Virus record (IMG/VR): IMGVR_UViG_3300025687_000185
Span: 1 to 32,345 of that record
Origin: a virus
Length of the DNA: 32,345 nucleotides
Reading direction: 5' to 3' (one strand)
The notes under the pieces were generated by a model that ran no database searches, was not told the DNA's origin, and saw nothing but the letters and a program-made list of their open reading frames with translations. Position numbers and translations under genes: made by a program. Shown piece by piece: positions 22,134-28,499 of this stretch (position 1 is its first letter; the number at the start of each line of letters is the position of its first letter).

Positions 22134-23994
22134 CGACGGAGTTATTGAGCTCCATAATAAAAAGTACAAAGTCGTAACGCTCGACTTCGAAACCTTTTAT
22201 TCGCAGGACTATACGCTGTCTGGCAAGATGAACACATCTGAATACGTTCGTGACGAGCGATTCAAAGCGCACGGCGTTGGTATTAAGGTCGGCTCGGGGG
22301 GCACTTACTGGTACTCCCGTCAGGATGAGATAGCCTCTGCGCTGTACGCTATTGACTGGGCCAACTCCGCTGTTTTATGCCACAACACAGCGTTCGACGG
22401 TTTTATTCTGTACCAGCGGTACGGGATAGTGCCGGGTCTTTATTTGGACACCTTGTCCATGGCCCGGGCTATTCATGGGCACCACCTCCGTCACAACCTC
22501 GATTTTTTAGCCAAACTGCATGGGCTAGGCGGTAAGGTTAAAGCGCACGCCTTGACCAATACAAAGGGCAAAGAAGAGCTAACTGAGGAAGAGGCGGAAG
22601 CTCTTGGCGAGTACTGTATAGACGATGTTAATGACACCTACGAACTTTTTTGGAAGTTCTACGATTACATGCCGGACAACGAGCTTCGTCTCGTAGACAT
22701 TACGATGCGTATGTTTTGTGAGCCAATTTTAGAACTAGACTCCGACCGTATTAAACGAGAATTAAAGGCGGAGGTGTCCAGTAAGAAGGCTGCTATCGAC
22801 GCTGCTGGCGTAGGCACGTCAGAGTTGTCCAGCAATAACAAGTTTGCCGAGCTTTTAAGAGCTGAAGGCATAGAGCCCCCGACTAAGATTAGCCCTACTA
22901 CTGGAAAAAGTACTTTCGCCTTCTCTAAAAGCGATCTGGATTTCCAGAAGCTTCTCAAACATGAAAACCCACGCATTGCAGCTTTGTGCGAGGCTCGTGT
23001 TAAAGCTAAATCTACGATTGGAGAGACTCGGGCCAACAGGTTCCTGCATGCCGGTGAAGGAAATTATAAATTTCCTATTCTGTTGAATTATTGCGGAGCG
23101 CATACCCATCGATGGTCCGGCGGCAACAAAATGAATCTTCAGAACCTTGTTCGAGGCGGTGAGCTTCGAAGGTCAATACTGGCCCCGAAGGGGCATGTTC
23201 TGGTTGTAGCGGATGCCGCTCAGATCGAAGCACGCATTAACGCATGGTTAGCGGGACAAGCCGACGTTGTCGACGCTTTTGCCAACAAGCAGGATGTATA
23301 CAAACTCATGGCATCGGCTATCTATGGTGTACCGGTGGATCAGGTGGACGGGGATAAACGATTTGTAGGTAAAGTCGCGGTTCTCGGCCTTGGCTACGGT
23401 ATGGGGGCGGCCAAACTCCAGAACACCTTAGCGGTCGGTGCCATGGGTCCACCCGTCGCCATGAGTTTAGCTGAGTGCAAACGCATCGTTAACATCTATC
23501 GATACACAAACAACAAGATATTTAAACTATGGGCGGAAATGGACAAAGTCATCTTTGCTATGACCGTAGGTAAAGCTGGAACTTTTGGCCCTATGTCGTA
23601 TGACAAAGGATATATCCAGATGCCAAGCGGGCTGTTTCTACACTACCCTGATCTGCATACAGTAGTTGAAGAGTCCGCCAGTGGGTTTGTGAATACTGAT
23701 ACTACATATCTAGGTAAAAAAGGCGCTAGATTGAAGCTTTATGGTGGACTGCTGACTGAAAATGTCGTACAGTCCTTGGCCCGTTGCGTAATTGCGGAAC
23801 ACATGCTGAAAGTCCACGACGCTGGATACCGCATTGCGACGATGACCCACGATGAGATTGTAGCAGTTGCTCCAAAAGACAAAGCGGAGCGGTGTTACGA
23901 AGACATGATTAACATCATGTCTGAATGCCCAGTATGGGCGCAAGGGTTGCCTCTATCAGCAGATGGAGGCTGGGACGAGTGTTATTCAAAGTAA
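22123..23994 (+). CDS. polA: DNA polymerase A family with 3'-5' exonuclease
   Basis: A 623-residue replicative polymerase. Exonuclease: D21/E23 in LDFETFYS, N88 and D92 in CHNTAFDG, Y164/D168 in YCIDD, all present, so proofreading should work. Polymerase: motif A D364 in VVADAAQIEAR, motif B R413, K417 and Y425 in KRFVGKVAVLGLGYG, motif C H576/D577/E578 in MTHDEIV. The residue equivalent to E. coli Pol I F762 (four after K417) is leucine, L421. There is no 5'-3' exonuclease domain. The ATG overlaps the helicase stop, with GAGG 7 bases upstream. It should copy the genome together with the PrimPol-helicase. Confidence 0.92.
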   Translation: MQHNDGVIELHNKKYKVVTLDFETFYSQDYTLSGKMNTSEYVRDERFKAHGVGIKVGSGGTYWYSRQDEIASALYAIDWANSAVLCHNTAFDGFILYQRYGIVPGLYLDTLSMARAIHGHHLRHNLDFLAKLHGLGGKVKAHALTNTKGKEELTEEEAEALGEYCIDDVNDTYELFWKFYDYMPDNELRLVDITMRMFCEPILELDSDRIKRELKAEVSSKKAAIDAAGVGTSELSSNNKFAELLRAEGIEPPTKISPTTGKSTFAFSKSDLDFQKLLKHENPRIAALCEARVKAKSTIGETRANRFLHAGEGNYKFPILLNYCGAHTHRWSGGNKMNLQNLVRGGELRRSILAPKGHVLVVADAAQIEARINAWLAGQADVVDAFANKQDVYKLMASAIYGVPVDQVDGDKRFVGKVAVLGLGYGMGAAKLQNTLAVGAMGPPVAMSLAECKRIVNIYRYTNNKIFKLWAEMDKVIFAMTVGKAGTFGPMSYDKGYIQMPSGLFLHYPDLHTVVEESASGFVNTDTTYLGKKGARLKLYGGLLTENVVQSLARCVIAEHMLKVHDAGYRIATMTHDEIVAVAPKDKAERCYEDMINIMSECPVWAQGLPLSADGGWDECYSK

Positions 23995-24015
23995 CTAAGT
24001 AACTAAGTAACAAGT
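23989..24015 (+). repeat. 8-bp tandem repeat carrying stop codons in all frames
   Basis: AAGTAACT repeated three times (the third copy incomplete) from 23989, followed by AAGT directly before the next ATG. With period 8, the TAA triplets fall into all three reading frames. It lies at the polymerase stop and forms the whole spacer to the J-domain gene. Confidence 0.7.
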
Positions 24016-24267
24016 ATGGACGCGTATCAAGTTCTAGGTGTCACAAAAGAATCTTCTGACGAAGAAATTCGCACAGCCTATAAGCGCAAAGCTATGGCTT
24101 GTCACCCCGATCGAGGTGGCAACATCGATGAATTCCAAACCATAAAGAAAGCATATGAGACGTTACAGCGTCGCGTATGTCCTGTTTGCGGTGGTCGCGG
24201 AGAAATCGAAGTTAAGCAAGGGGCTGTTAAGCACAAAGAACTGTGTCCTAAATGTTGGAGAAAATGA
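24016..24267 (+). CDS. Miniature J-domain protein with a four-cysteine zinc site
   Basis: An 83-residue protein. Residues 1-52 are a J domain: YQVLGVTKESSDEEIRTAYK, then HPD at 30-32, the essential motif for stimulating DnaK ATPase, then the helix IDEFQTIKKAYETL. Residues 55-80 hold two CxxC pairs (CPVCGGRG at 55-62 and CPKC at 77-80), one zinc centre of the DnaJ type where host DnaJ has two. No Gly/Phe region or client-binding domain follows. It lies straight after the polymerase gene without a Shine-Dalgarno, behind tandem stops. It probably recruits host DnaK to a phage complex. Confidence 0.85.
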   Translation: MDAYQVLGVTKESSDEEIRTAYKRKAMACHPDRGGNIDEFQTIKKAYETLQRRVCPVCGGRGEIEVKQGAVKHKELCPKCWRK

Positions 24268-24268
24268 G

Positions 24269-24637
24269 ATGGCTACACTAGGATCTACGATCGACAGAAT
24301 GTATCAGCTTCGCGAGTTCAAGCGTACGCTTGAACAGGAAGTAAAACAGGTAAACGAAGATATTCAACAAGTCGAGCGTGAGTTGATCACGCTTATGGAA
24401 GCAGAAAACGTAACCAAGTCAACTGGTAGTAAGGCAACCGCTTCGATCTCCGAAAGCGTCAAGCCGTCTGTCGAAGACTGGGACGATTTTTATGATTACA
24501 TTCACAAGATGAAATACTACCACTTGTTGGAACGTAGACCATCTGTGTCTGGCTGCCGAGAGTTGTTTGAAACTAAAGGCAGCATCCCGGGCGTTGTGCC
24601 CTTTGTCCAGCGTAAGATCAGCTTACGCACACTGTAA
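24269..24637 (+). CDS. Coiled-coil protein, unknown function, in the replication group
   Basis: A 122-residue protein: residues about 8-50 are a heptad-rich coiled coil (LEQEVKQVNEDIQQVERELI), followed by a conserved-looking core with DWDDFYDYI, LLERRPS and GSIPGVVPFVQRKISLRTL. I recall similar C-terminal patterns in phage proteins encoded beside polymerase or SSB genes, without known function. The ATG overlaps the region of the J-protein stop by context (AAAATGAGATGG), with GGAG upstream. An oligomeric accessory replication role is possible, inferred from neighbours. Confidence 0.6.
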   Translation: MATLGSTIDRMYQLREFKRTLEQEVKQVNEDIQQVERELITLMEAENVTKSTGSKATASISESVKPSVEDWDDFYDYIHKMKYYHLLERRPSVSGCRELFETKGSIPGVVPFVQRKISLRTL

Positions 24638-24652
24638 CTAGGAGTCAAAGTA

Positions 24653-25345
24653 ATGAGTCGCGAAGTAAAAAACGTACCAATGTCATATGAAGAACAACTT
24701 GCTGCAGAAGTAGCGAACATGGCTAAGCGCATCTCAGCGCCTACCGGCAATCGCCTTCGTTTTAATAGCAACATGTCCATTATTACCCCAGATGGTAATG
24801 AAGGCGAAGCAGTAGATGTAGTTATTGTTGACTTTGTATCAACAAATTTGTTCTACGATCGCCCGTACAATAAGGACAAACCAGTTCCACCGGCGTGCTT
24901 TGCTATTGGTTCTGAACCGTCCATGCTTATTCCGTCTGAGAACAGCCCGAATGTCCAGTCTACTACTTGCGCTACTTGCCCTATGAACCAATTCGGCTCG
25001 TCCCCGAACGGTCGAGGCAAAGCATGTAAGAACACTCGCGTTCTAGCGGTAGCTCCTATTCTTGAAAATGGAGAAGCACCGCCGCTATGGCTAATGTCCG
25101 TGTCACCGAGCGCTATGAAGCCGTTCGATGCCTACGTACATTCTTTGGCGTCTAAGCATCGTACTATTCCTACTGGTGTAGTAACCGAAATTACGCTAGA
25201 TACCAACGTACAGTACTCATCTCCTAAATTCCGCGTTGTTCGTCCTCTTGAAGGCGCAGAACTTGGGGTATACATGGAGCTTCGTGGTGAAGCTATGGGG
25301 CTTTTGAGTACTGAGCCGGATGTATCGTCGTACGAAAAGCGATAG
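24653..25345 (+). CDS. Putative DNA-associated protein with Cys motif
   Basis: A 230-residue protein with a beta-rich core and a short cysteine cluster near residues 104-124: CATCPMNQFGSSPNGRGKAC. This could bind a metal ion. Proteins with this look are common beside phage polymerase genes and are sometimes proposed to be single-strand DNA-binding proteins; the window otherwise lacks an obvious SSB, so this is the best candidate, but an OB fold cannot be shown by eye. AGGAG precedes the ATG. The C-terminus is acidic (STEPDVSSYEKR) only weakly. Confidence 0.6.
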   Translation: MSREVKNVPMSYEEQLAAEVANMAKRISAPTGNRLRFNSNMSIITPDGNEGEAVDVVIVDFVSTNLFYDRPYNKDKPVPPACFAIGSEPSMLIPSENSPNVQSTTCATCPMNQFGSSPNGRGKACKNTRVLAVAPILENGEAPPLWLMSVSPSAMKPFDAYVHSLASKHRTIPTGVVTEITLDTNVQYSSPKFRVVRPLEGAELGVYMELRGEAMGLLSTEPDVSSYEKR

Positions 25346-25404
25346 TTTCAGTGGGACCAGTTTCCGGTCTGGCTAAAAACCGGATTTAAACTCAAGGGGG
25401 ACCT

Positions 25405-25662
25405 ATGCCGCATATACCTAGTCTTATTATTACGTTCGACGAAACAAAGAAACCAGAGACGCCTAAAGCGGATCTAACTCCTACGCAGGCAAAGAGCGAG
25501 ATTAAGTCTTTGATAAACGATATCCACGTTCTGACTAGAGATCACGCAGCTACGATCAAAAAGTTAGAAGACGAGGCTAAAAAAGCCGAAAAAGACTTTG
25601 ATAAGCAGTACAAAAAGCTATCGAAGCGCTTAGAGTCATTACAAAAGGCGGCTAACGAATGA
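25405..25662 (+). CDS. Small coiled-coil protein
   Basis: An 85-residue protein with a proline- and lysine-rich N-terminus and a long charged helix (about 30-84; IKKLEDEAKKAEKDFDKQYK) expected to form a coiled coil. AGGGGG lies five bases before the ATG. The stop overlaps the next gene (ATGA). No family recognised. Confidence 0.6.
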   Translation: MPHIPSLIITFDETKKPETPKADLTPTQAKSEIKSLINDIHVLTRDHAATIKKLEDEAKKAEKDFDKQYKKLSKRLESLQKAANE

Positions 25663-25847
25663 ACTCTCCTAGTTTATCTGGACTTCGTATATCTTTACTA
25701 AACAGAGTCCGCACAGCAGACAGATTAATAGCCGCCTCTACCAAACGAAAGAACCATAGAGCCGAGCTAGATAAACTGACTGCTTTACAAGCCATCGAGC
25801 TACTTGACACCTACGTAGAGAAAGCCAATGAAAAACAAAAAGATTGA
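25659..25847 (+). CDS. Small basic helical protein
   Basis: A 62-residue basic, helical protein (starts MNSPSLSGLRISLLNRVRTA), translationally coupled to the coiled-coil gene by an ATGA overlap. Its last 20 bases overlap the start of the small membrane gene that follows. Function not recognised. Confidence 0.5.
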   Translation: MNSPSLSGLRISLLNRVRTADRLIAASTKRKNHRAELDKLTALQAIELLDTYVEKANEKQKD

Positions 25848-25977
25848 AGCCATTCGTTGGGTATGGGACTTAGCCCTTACTCCTTTTTATTTTATTTGTA
25901 TAGCTGCCGCTAGTTTATTTGTTTTAGCTTCAGGCGGAGTTTTTGAGTTCAAAGAGTTTTGGAAGCGCAACATATGA
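25828..25977 (+). CDS. Small single-span membrane protein
   Basis: A 49-residue protein: basic N-terminus (MKNKKIEAIRW), one transmembrane helix (about 15-36; TPFYFICIAAASLFVLASGG) and a short charged tail. Topology by the positive-inside rule puts the N-terminus in the cytoplasm. It overlaps the previous gene by 20 bases. Small membrane proteins in phages can serve lysis or superinfection exclusion; nothing here decides between these. Confidence 0.5.
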   Translation: MKNKKIEAIRWVWDLALTPFYFICIAAASLFVLASGGVFEFKEFWKRNI

Positions 25978-26011
25978 ACATATTCATATTAGCCCAAAGG
26001 AGCGGAGAACT

Positions 26012-26554
26012 ATGCGCACACCTCTGATCGGAATCGCTGGTAAGGCCAGATCCGGAAAGGACACAGTAGGTAACTTTATCGTATCCGCAGTAGGCGGATA
26101 TTGTTTTGGTTTCGCCGACCCAATCCGTAGCATGATGCGTCAGATTGGGATCGACATGTCAGATCCGTACTGGACTGACCACAAAGAGGAAGTAATTCCG
26201 GCATTGGGCGTCAGCCCAAGGTATTTGATGCAGACTCTCGGTACCGAGTGGGGGCGAGAACTGGTCAATCCAGACTTGTGGGTTACGATCGCCAAACAGC
26301 GCGTGTTGTCTTCAGGCTCTAGCTTAGCTATAGCCACGGACGTGCGGTTCGAAAACGAAGCCGCTTGGATTCGCGACATGGGCGGTACGATTATCCACAT
26401 CCGTAGGAAATTAGATAAAAACGATCAGCACGCCAGCGAAGCTGGCGTAGCCGTCCAGCCAAGCGACATTACCATCGATAACGATCGTGATTTAGAAGAC
26501 CTTCAGCACGCCACGCACGAAGCACTGGTTTACTGTGGCCTCCTCAAAACCTGA
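26012..26554 (+). CDS. Deoxynucleoside monophosphate kinase
   Basis: A 180-residue P-loop kinase. Walker A is GIAGKARSGKDT at 7-18, the form seen in phage dNMP kinases (T4 gp1-like group); a DVRFENEA segment near 110 and a SDITIDNDRDLEDL segment near the C-terminus are also typical of the family. It phosphorylates dNMPs from degraded host DNA to dNDPs for phage synthesis. ATG 26012 is selected because GGAG lies directly upstream at good spacing; an in-frame extension from 25943 is rejected. Its end overlaps the next gene by 20 bases. Confidence 0.85.
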   Translation: MRTPLIGIAGKARSGKDTVGNFIVSAVGGYCFGFADPIRSMMRQIGIDMSDPYWTDHKEEVIPALGVSPRYLMQTLGTEWGRELVNPDLWVTIAKQRVLSSGSSLAIATDVRFENEAAWIRDMGGTIIHIRRKLDKNDQHASEAGVAVQPSDITIDNDRDLEDLQHATHEALVYCGLLKT

Positions 26555-26954
26555 AACAACGTTCATTCGGGGGGTGCATAAGTACCTACCTCACACGTAT
26601 TTCGAAAAAACAAACAACCCATACCGCGGCGGTACGGCCGATGTCTGGTATTCGGGCGATCTAGGAGACTTATGGGTAGAGTATAAATATGTGCCAAAAA
26701 TAGTGCGCAGCGACTCGATCCGGTTAGGGTTATCAGAATTACAAAAACTATGGCTAAACAGCCGCTATGACGAGGGCAGGTCAATCGCGGTGATCCTAGG
26801 CTGCCCAAAAGGAGGGGTTATCTTTGAAAATAAAGACTGGATGAACGCGTTTACACAGACGCAGCTTATGGACCGAGTTATCACTCGGAAAGAAGTGGCC
26901 GCATGGATTTTCTCAAAAGTAGGGACAAAGATATGTCCGTCACACTTGCCATAG
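26535..26954 (+). CDS. VRR-NUC-like PD-(D/E)XK nuclease
   Basis: A 139-residue protein with a compact nuclease core: RGGTADVWYSG supplies the aspartate, LWVEYKYV the E-x-K, and LSELQKLWLNSR with GRSIAVILG match the helix and strand found after the active site in VRR-NUC and related enzymes. VRR-NUC proteins cut branched structures such as Holliday junctions, which fits a phage replication group. The start is a GTG inside the kinase gene with no Shine-Dalgarno; translational coupling is likely. The exact family is uncertain; other PD-(D/E)XK nucleases remain possible. Confidence 0.7.
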   Translation: MASSKPETTFIRGVHKYLPHTYFEKTNNPYRGGTADVWYSGDLGDLWVEYKYVPKIVRSDSIRLGLSELQKLWLNSRYDEGRSIAVILGCPKGGVIFENKDWMNAFTQTQLMDRVITRKEVAAWIFSKVGTKICPSHLP

Positions 26955-27091
26955 TAAATGTATCCAGAGCCGTTACAGCAGGGTACAAAGTTTTGGCTAC
27001 AGCCATACTTGCCTATTATTTAATCAAAGACACTAAAGAACGACGAAGAATCGAAAAGCTGCAAAAAAATCCCCCTCAAAAGAGGGGGTAA
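26933..27091 (+). CDS. Small membrane protein with basic tail
   Basis: A 52-residue protein with one membrane helix (about 15-31; TAGYKVLATAILAYYLI) and a strongly basic C-terminus (KDTKERRRIEKLQK). ATG 26933 is supported by AGGGAC upstream; a longer in-frame start at 26903 lacks one. The gene overlaps the nuclease gene by 22 bases, and its last codons lie in the terminator of the opposing regulator gene. Unknown function. Confidence 0.5.
   Translation: MSVTLAIVNVSRAVTAGYKVLATAILAYYLIKDTKERRRIEKLQKNPPQKRG
27063..27088 (-). terminator. Intrinsic terminator of the minus-strand regulator gene
   Basis: On the minus strand CCCCCTC, loop TTTT, GAGGGGG (27082-27088 with 27071-27077), then ATTTTTTT (27063-27070). 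It is a textbook terminator 8 bp after the regulator stop. In the plus direction the hairpin lacks a T-run, so rightward transcription is not stopped. Confidence 0.85.
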
Positions 27092-27095
27092 AGAT

Positions 27096-27332
27096 CTAAC
27101 CTTCTGGAGAAGAGGTTGAAGACAGCGACGGAGGAGTGCTGTCAGGAGGATTGTCTAACGGGTCGGGCAAAAGGTCAATCATATGGTTACGGTGCAGAGC
27201 GCCAGCCACACGATCCTGGATTCTTTGAGTCAGAGGATTTGGCCAAGAATACACTGCCTGATGCGTGACCCCGATGAGGTCTGCTAACCTAGCTACTCCC
27301 CCGACTCTCTTGATCAGCAGTTCTTTGTTCAT
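27096..27332 (-). CDS. Cro-like DNA-binding regulator
   Basis: A 78-residue protein, the only minus-strand gene inside the rightward block. Residues 10-45 form a helix-turn-helix of the P22 Cro type: VGGVARLADLIGVTHQAVYSW, then PNPLTQRIQDRVAGAL. The C-terminus is Pro/Ser/Asp-rich and probably disordered. The start at ATG 27332 is chosen because a TATAAT lies 7 bases upstream, so the message would be leaderless, as for lambda cI from PRM. A longer frame to 27368 would run through the promoter and is rejected. It is isolated by its own promoter and terminator and faces a divergent promoter, which it may control. Repressor or Cro role cannot be decided. Confidence 0.8.
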   Translation of the reverse strand: MNKELLIKRVGGVARLADLIGVTHQAVYSWPNPLTQRIQDRVAGALHRNHMIDLLPDPLDNPPDSTPPSLSSTSSPEG

Positions 27333-27339
27333 AGAGCGG

Positions 27340-27368
27340 ATTATAAAGGCGCAACATTTTTTGCGCAA
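27340..27368 (-). promoter_or_regulatory. Promoter of the regulator gene, predicted leaderless
   Basis: Minus strand TTGCGC (27363-27368), 17 bases, TATAAT (27340-27345). The -10 is perfect, the -35 weak (3 of 6), as in promoters that need activation. The predicted start falls at the A of the ATG or one base before it. Confidence 0.65.
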
Positions 27369-27370
27369 CA
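27349..27370. promoter_or_regulatory. Direct-repeat operator candidate in the divergent promoter region
   Basis: GCGCAACA occurs at 27349-27356 and 27363-27370, 14 bp apart, separated by six Ts. The copies cover the spacer and -35 box of the regulator promoter and lie 5 bp from the -35 of the rightward promoter. They are candidate binding sites for the Cro-like protein. The same octamer occurs once more at 25965-25972, before the kinase gene. Confidence 0.55.
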
Positions 27371-27374
27371 GGGG

Positions 27375-27403
27375 TTGACTACTTTTTGCAAGTTTACTAT
27401 AGT
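27375..27403 (+). promoter_or_regulatory. Rightward sigma70-type promoter opposite the regulator
   Basis: TTGACT (27375-27380), exactly 17 bases, TATAGT (27398-27403): five of six at both boxes with ideal spacing. It would drive the genes from 27473 to 28499. Its -35 is only 6 bp from that of the regulator promoter, back to back. Confidence 0.75.
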
Positions 27404-27472
27404 TGGGCTACTCCATTTTACATGGAAGTCCACTAGGGAAAAGCACACACTATCTAACGAAGGAACGTTTAA

Positions 27473-27670
27473 ATGACTGAAAAATCGAATAGTGGGGCTC
27501 CGTCCGAGCCTCAAATGGTACTCGCCGTTGTCTCGTTAAAGGCATACCTAGAGGCTATTTCTGGAATGCGTAAATACCTCGATACTGTCGAGGACAACCT
27601 TAAAACTCAGCTTTCAGAAACTGAGAAAAAACTTTCGGAGCACCATGTAGGTGACTCCTCCGTTAATTAG
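27473..27670 (+). CDS. Small helical protein under the divergent promoter
   Basis: A 65-residue protein (starts MTEKSNSGAPSEPQMVLAVV). Residues 14-55 are helical with a coiled-coil tendency (LDTVEDNLKTQLSETEKKLS). First gene after the promoter at 27375, with AAGGAA as ribosome site and a leader of about 60 nt. Family not recognised. Confidence 0.55.
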   Translation: MTEKSNSGAPSEPQMVLAVVSLKAYLEAISGMRKYLDTVEDNLKTQLSETEKKLSEHHVGDSSVN

Positions 27671-27680
27671 GAGAAGACAA

Positions 27681-28052
27681 ATGGCTAAGAAAGAGAAGCC
27701 GGTTGTAGAAAGCGAGCTTAGCGTAAGCCAACTTGCTAAGCAGAGAGGACTAAATCCTACGCTTGTCCATAACAGGATGCACCGTGGTTGGAGCTTGGAA
27801 AAAGCTCTGGACACCCCAGTACGTCCGCGCAAAACTGCTAAGAAAAAGGCCAAAGTATCGAAACCCAAAGCTGACCCGGCGCAGCCGCAGGTAGCTGAAA
27901 CAGCTATGCCCGAGGCGGCAGAACTACCGCAGGTTGACTGTACAATGCCGGCCCCGGCTCCAAAGAAAGAGGAGAGCTATGGCGTTGTTCTGTTTACTAT
28001 GATGGCAGTGGTTATTCTTATGCTAGCATTGCTATTTTTCGGGCCGGTATGA
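27681..28052 (+). CDS. Helix-turn-helix protein with C-terminal membrane anchor
   Basis: A 123-residue protein with three parts. Residues about 12-47 (SVSQLAKQRGLNPTLVHNRM, then HRGWSLEKAL) look like a small helix-turn-helix of a type common in phage DNA-binding proteins. A long Lys/Ala/Pro-rich linker (about 50-100) follows. The last 22 residues (VVLFTMMAVVILMLALLFFG) form a transmembrane helix, so it should be tail-anchored in the inner membrane with the DNA-binding part in the cytoplasm. AGGAGA before ATG 27681 fixes the start. It might tether DNA to the membrane or regulate; function is unknown. Confidence 0.65.
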   Translation: MAKKEKPVVESELSVSQLAKQRGLNPTLVHNRMHRGWSLEKALDTPVRPRKTAKKKAKVSKPKADPAQPQVAETAMPEAAELPQVDCTMPAPAPKKEESYGVVLFTMMAVVILMLALLFFGPV

Positions 28053-28261
28053 ACCCATTTGAGACCCTAGATTTAGCGCCGCTCCGCAAGGAGCTGGCGC
28101 TAGTTTGTAAAAAGATGATTATAATCGCGAAAAAGCCCGGGGCTGCTAAAGGGTATCACTTCTACGAAGACAGCTCTGCGGAATACGAGGCGCTAGCTAA
28201 AAAACGAGACGCCCTAACAAGAGAAATCGTCAAATTATGGAATAAGAAACGATTCTCTTAG
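28049..28261 (+). CDS. Small basic helical protein
   Basis: A 70-residue basic protein with two predicted helices (PLRKELALVCKKMIIIAKK and EYEALAKKRDALTREIVKL). Its ATG overlaps the stop of the membrane-anchored HTH gene (ATGA), so translation is coupled; no independent ribosome site is seen. Not recognised. Confidence 0.55.
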   Translation: MNPFETLDLAPLRKELALVCKKMIIIAKKPGAAKGYHFYEDSSAEYEALAKKRDALTREIVKLWNKKRFS

Positions 28262-28277
28262 GCACCAAAGGAACAAC

Positions 28278-28499
28278 ATGGCCGATGATGCAGATGACGC
28301 CCAAACGCAGATCGACCTACATATCGCAGCAGCAATAAAGCTACGCAAGCAATATGCTGGCGTGTCTAACGAATTCTGTGAAGAATGTGAGGAGCCTATT
28401 CCCGAAACACGACGTAAACTTCTTCCCGGAATAACTCTGTGCGTAGAGTGCGCAGAATTATCCGAGAAGCTTTCTAGACTTAATCAACTACAAATCTAG
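28278..28499 (+). CDS. DksA/TraR-type C4 zinc-finger protein
   Basis: A 73-residue protein with an N-terminal helix and a four-cysteine zinc finger: CEECEEPIPETRRK followed by CVECAEL (cysteines at about 34, 37, 55 and 58). This is the TraR/DksA signature; such small proteins enter the secondary channel of host RNA polymerase and alter promoter choice, as F-plasmid TraR does. The residues at the coiled-coil tip that matter in DksA lie in the short N-terminal helix (DDADDAQTQID), an acidic start consistent with TraR-like action. AAAGGA precedes the ATG. It ends the rightward block and overlaps the convergent virion gene by 20 bases. Confidence 0.8.
   Translation: MADDADDAQTQIDLHIAAAIKLRKQYAGVSNEFCEECEEPIPETRRKLLPGITLCVECAELSEKLSRLNQLQI

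Noticed and set aside
26420-26450. Hairpin (CCAGC-GAA-GCTGG type) as a terminator
   Set aside because: It lies within the dNMP kinase coding sequence and no T-run follows.
27333-27368. N-terminal extension of the Cro-like regulator (12 extra residues)
   Set aside because: It would be encoded by the -10 box and operator repeats; the promoter position fits initiation at ATG 27332.
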